Below, piece after piece: positions 5,149 to 6,578 of a stretch of 6,578 nucleotides of DNA (position 1 is the first letter of the stretch; every line of letters starts with the position of its first letter). This DNA is from Anaerolineales bacterium UBA6663. GTDB lineage: Bacteria; Chloroflexota; Anaerolineae; Anaerolineales; UBA6663. Both the position numbers and the translations under genes were made by a program. Under the pieces are notes generated by a model. The model ran no database searches. It was not told the origin of the DNA and was given only the letters and a program-made list of their open reading frames with translations. Location: NCBI GenBank assembly GCA_002455335.1, contig DKKP01000379.1, positions 1 through 6,578 of the forward strand, in the 5' to 3' direction.

Positions 5149-6542
5149 CGGCGCCAGGCTCCGATCAGGGCCTCGTGGGCATCGAGAAAGGCGTCGACCA
5201 GTCTCTCGGCCAGTGGGAACGATCCCACAAGCGGATGCGCGGTGAGGGCCTCGATTGCGAGGCCACGATCGTGGGTCAGCGCCGCGGTGGCGGCCAGGCG
5301 CTCATACAGCTTGACGCTGCGCATCAGGGTCAACCGATCCGGCGGGATCGAACCGACCGGTTCGGGCCGCACACCCTGCGCGTCGACCCAGCAGCCGATC
5401 TCGATCACGTCGTCGTCGGCCATCCCTGGAATGGCGCCGCGATTCGGGACGTTCAGGCCCGTGTACATCGGCGCGTCGTTCTCGATGGCGGCCACGCAGT
5501 TCATGACCACGCCGGAATAGCCTTCGTCGTCCGGGTCGCCGGTCGGCGGCTGGGGTTCCTCGGGTTCCTCGAACCTGGGCCGCGCCTCGCCCTTGGGTCG
5601 CGCGTGGGCCATGTAGGTTGCGCCGCGCGCGTTCATGGCCTCATGGTAGGCCGCCAGGCCGGCTTCGGGGTCGCCGTGCAGGCCGCGTAGCTTCTCGAGC
5701 ATGCCGCGCGTCAGGCGCAGCGTCTCCTCGCCGCGCGTCTCCGGCTTCTTGAGCAGCGCGGCGAGCGCCTCATCGCGGTGATAGAAGTAATGCAGATACT
5801 CGTTGAGGAAGGCGCGCTGCCAGTCGATGATGCCCGGCGCAAACATGCTCAGGTGCGTGCGGCTGATGAAGCGTTTGTCGCCAAGTAGAGCAGGGAAGAC
5901 CTCTTCGCCGCCGGTGCCGTCGGCTTCGCAACCAACGCGCACGCTCGGCGACCACGACAGGTGATTGAGGCCGTAAACGGTGTGATGAACCTGACGCTCG
6001 GGGACACGCAGGAAGTGGCTGACGGCGTGCTGGGCGCCGTTCGCGCTGTCGCAGATGCCCAGGACGCGGTCGAAGCCCGAGTCGTGCAGGGCCTGCGCGA
6101 CAAGGCCGGCCGGGTTTGTGAAGTTGTAGAGCCAGGCGCCTGGCACCGCGACCTCTTTGACAAGCCGGGCATACCCGACGATGGCTGGGATGCTGCGCAG
6201 GGCCATGGCGAAGCCGGCCGCGCCGGTCGTCTCCTGGCCGAGCACGCCCAGGTTGAAGCAGATCCGCTCGTCTGTGGCGCGGCCCTGTTCGTTGCCGGGC
6301 CGGATCGAGGTGACGACGTGTTTGGCGCCGGCGATGGCTTCTCGGGCATCCGTGCTGAAGTGCAGGCTGAAGGGCGCGTCTTTGGCCAGGTGCTGACACA
6401 GCCCGCCGATCAGGTCGAGCTTTTCGGCGTCGATGTCCATCAGCCAGAGTTCAGTGAGGCCCAATCGGGCCGCGCGTCGGATCAAGGCGGGGATGAGCTG
6501 CGGCGTGCGCACACTGCCGCCGCCGATGACGGTGAGTTTCAT
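5145..6542 (-). CDS. GH4 family NAD-dependent glycosidase (6-phospho-beta-glucosidase-like)
   Basis: A 465-residue enzyme of glycoside hydrolase family 4, which cleaves glycosides by an NAD+- and metal-dependent oxidation/elimination route. Visible marks are the Rossmann loop GGGSVRTP (7-14), the QETTGAAGFAMALRSIPA block (103-120, the beta-type version), NFTNPAG (140-146), the metal cysteine C164 in GICDSA and metal histidine H194 in GLNHLSW. The YFY segment (252-254) probably holds the catalytic tyrosine. GYSG (341-344) stands where family members usually have YSE. CDSA is not the CN-P motif I expect in 6-phospho-beta-glucosidases, so the substrate is uncertain. An acidic, proline-rich stretch (about 320-340) precedes GYSG. 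I chose the ATG at 6542 because the family begins MK-TVIGGGS. A TTG at 6560 with GGAGG 7 nt upstream (6568-6572) is a serious alternative that adds six residues. It is translationally coupled to the PfkB kinase gene. Confidence 0.92.
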   Translation of the reverse strand: MKLTVIGGGSVRTPQLIPALIRRAARLGLTELWLMDIDAEKLDLIGGLCQHLAKDAPFSLHFSTDAREAIAGAKHVVTSIRPGNEQGRATDERICFNLGVLGQETTGAAGFAMALRSIPAIVGYARLVKEVAVPGAWLYNFTNPAGLVAQALHDSGFDRVLGICDSANGAQHAVSHFLRVPERQVHHTVYGLNHLSWSPSVRVGCEADGTGGEEVFPALLGDKRFISRTHLSMFAPGIIDWQRAFLNEYLHYFYHRDEALAALLKKPETRGEETLRLTRGMLEKLRGLHGDPEAGLAAYHEAMNARGATYMAHARPKGEARPRFEEPEEPQPPTGDPDDEGYSGVVMNCVAAIENDAPMYTGLNVPNRGAIPGMADDDVIEIGCWVDAQGVRPEPVGSIPPDRLTLMRSVKLYERLAATAALTHDRGLAIEALTAHPLVGSFPLAERLVDAFLDAHEALIGAWRR

Positions 6543-6578
6543 GAGGGTATTATCCGCCAAATGGCCGCCTCCGGCGGG

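Noticed and set aside
4690..5520. 276-residue plus-strand open frame opposite the kinase and GH4 genes
   Set aside because: It is antisense to two well-supported genes, has no recognisable domain, and its openness is explained by high GC content and strong codon bias on the coding strand.

Overview
The window is a GC-rich, densely coded bacterial chromosome segment with seven protein genes and no rRNA, recognisable tRNA, CRISPR array or insertion sequence. The organism cannot be fixed from sequence alone. My best guess is a Chloroflexota- or Actinobacteria-like lineage. The grounds are the high GC content, the tandem pair of single-unit TrkA proteins resembling the CeoB/CeoC arrangement, and a GH4 glycosidase coupled to a PfkB kinase. 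This is an inference from gene content, not a phylogenetic result.

Left part (1-1610): two minus-strand signalling genes. A stand-alone CheY-like receiver (1101-1478) lies upstream of an HDOD-domain protein (27-875). The 225-bp gap between them has no convincing gene, but it holds nested inverted repeats (992-1076) that can fold as a three-way-junction RNA on the strand that would be transcribed.

Middle (1611-2710): a plus-strand zinc amidohydrolase of the histone deacetylase/acetylpolyamine amidohydrolase family, divergent from the receiver gene. It ends at a strong hairpin (2669-2702) that can terminate transcription from both sides.

Right part (2724-6578): two minus-strand units. The upstream one is a GH4 glycosidase (5145-6542) overlapping a PfkB sugar kinase (4198-5148) by four bases, presumably a small carbohydrate-use module that continues beyond the window. 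The downstream one is a pair of TrkA-type nucleotide-binding regulators of potassium transport (3407-4087 and 2724-3395), 11 bp apart and coupled. They are preceded by a near-consensus sigma-70 promoter (TTGACA, 17 bp, TACAGT) in the 110-bp gap after the kinase gene. No Trk/Ktr membrane subunit lies in the window, so the partner channel must be encoded elsewhere.

I see no clear new multi-gene system. The least explained elements are the structured intergenic region upstream of the HDOD gene, and the atypical metal-site motif and acidic insert of the GH4 enzyme.
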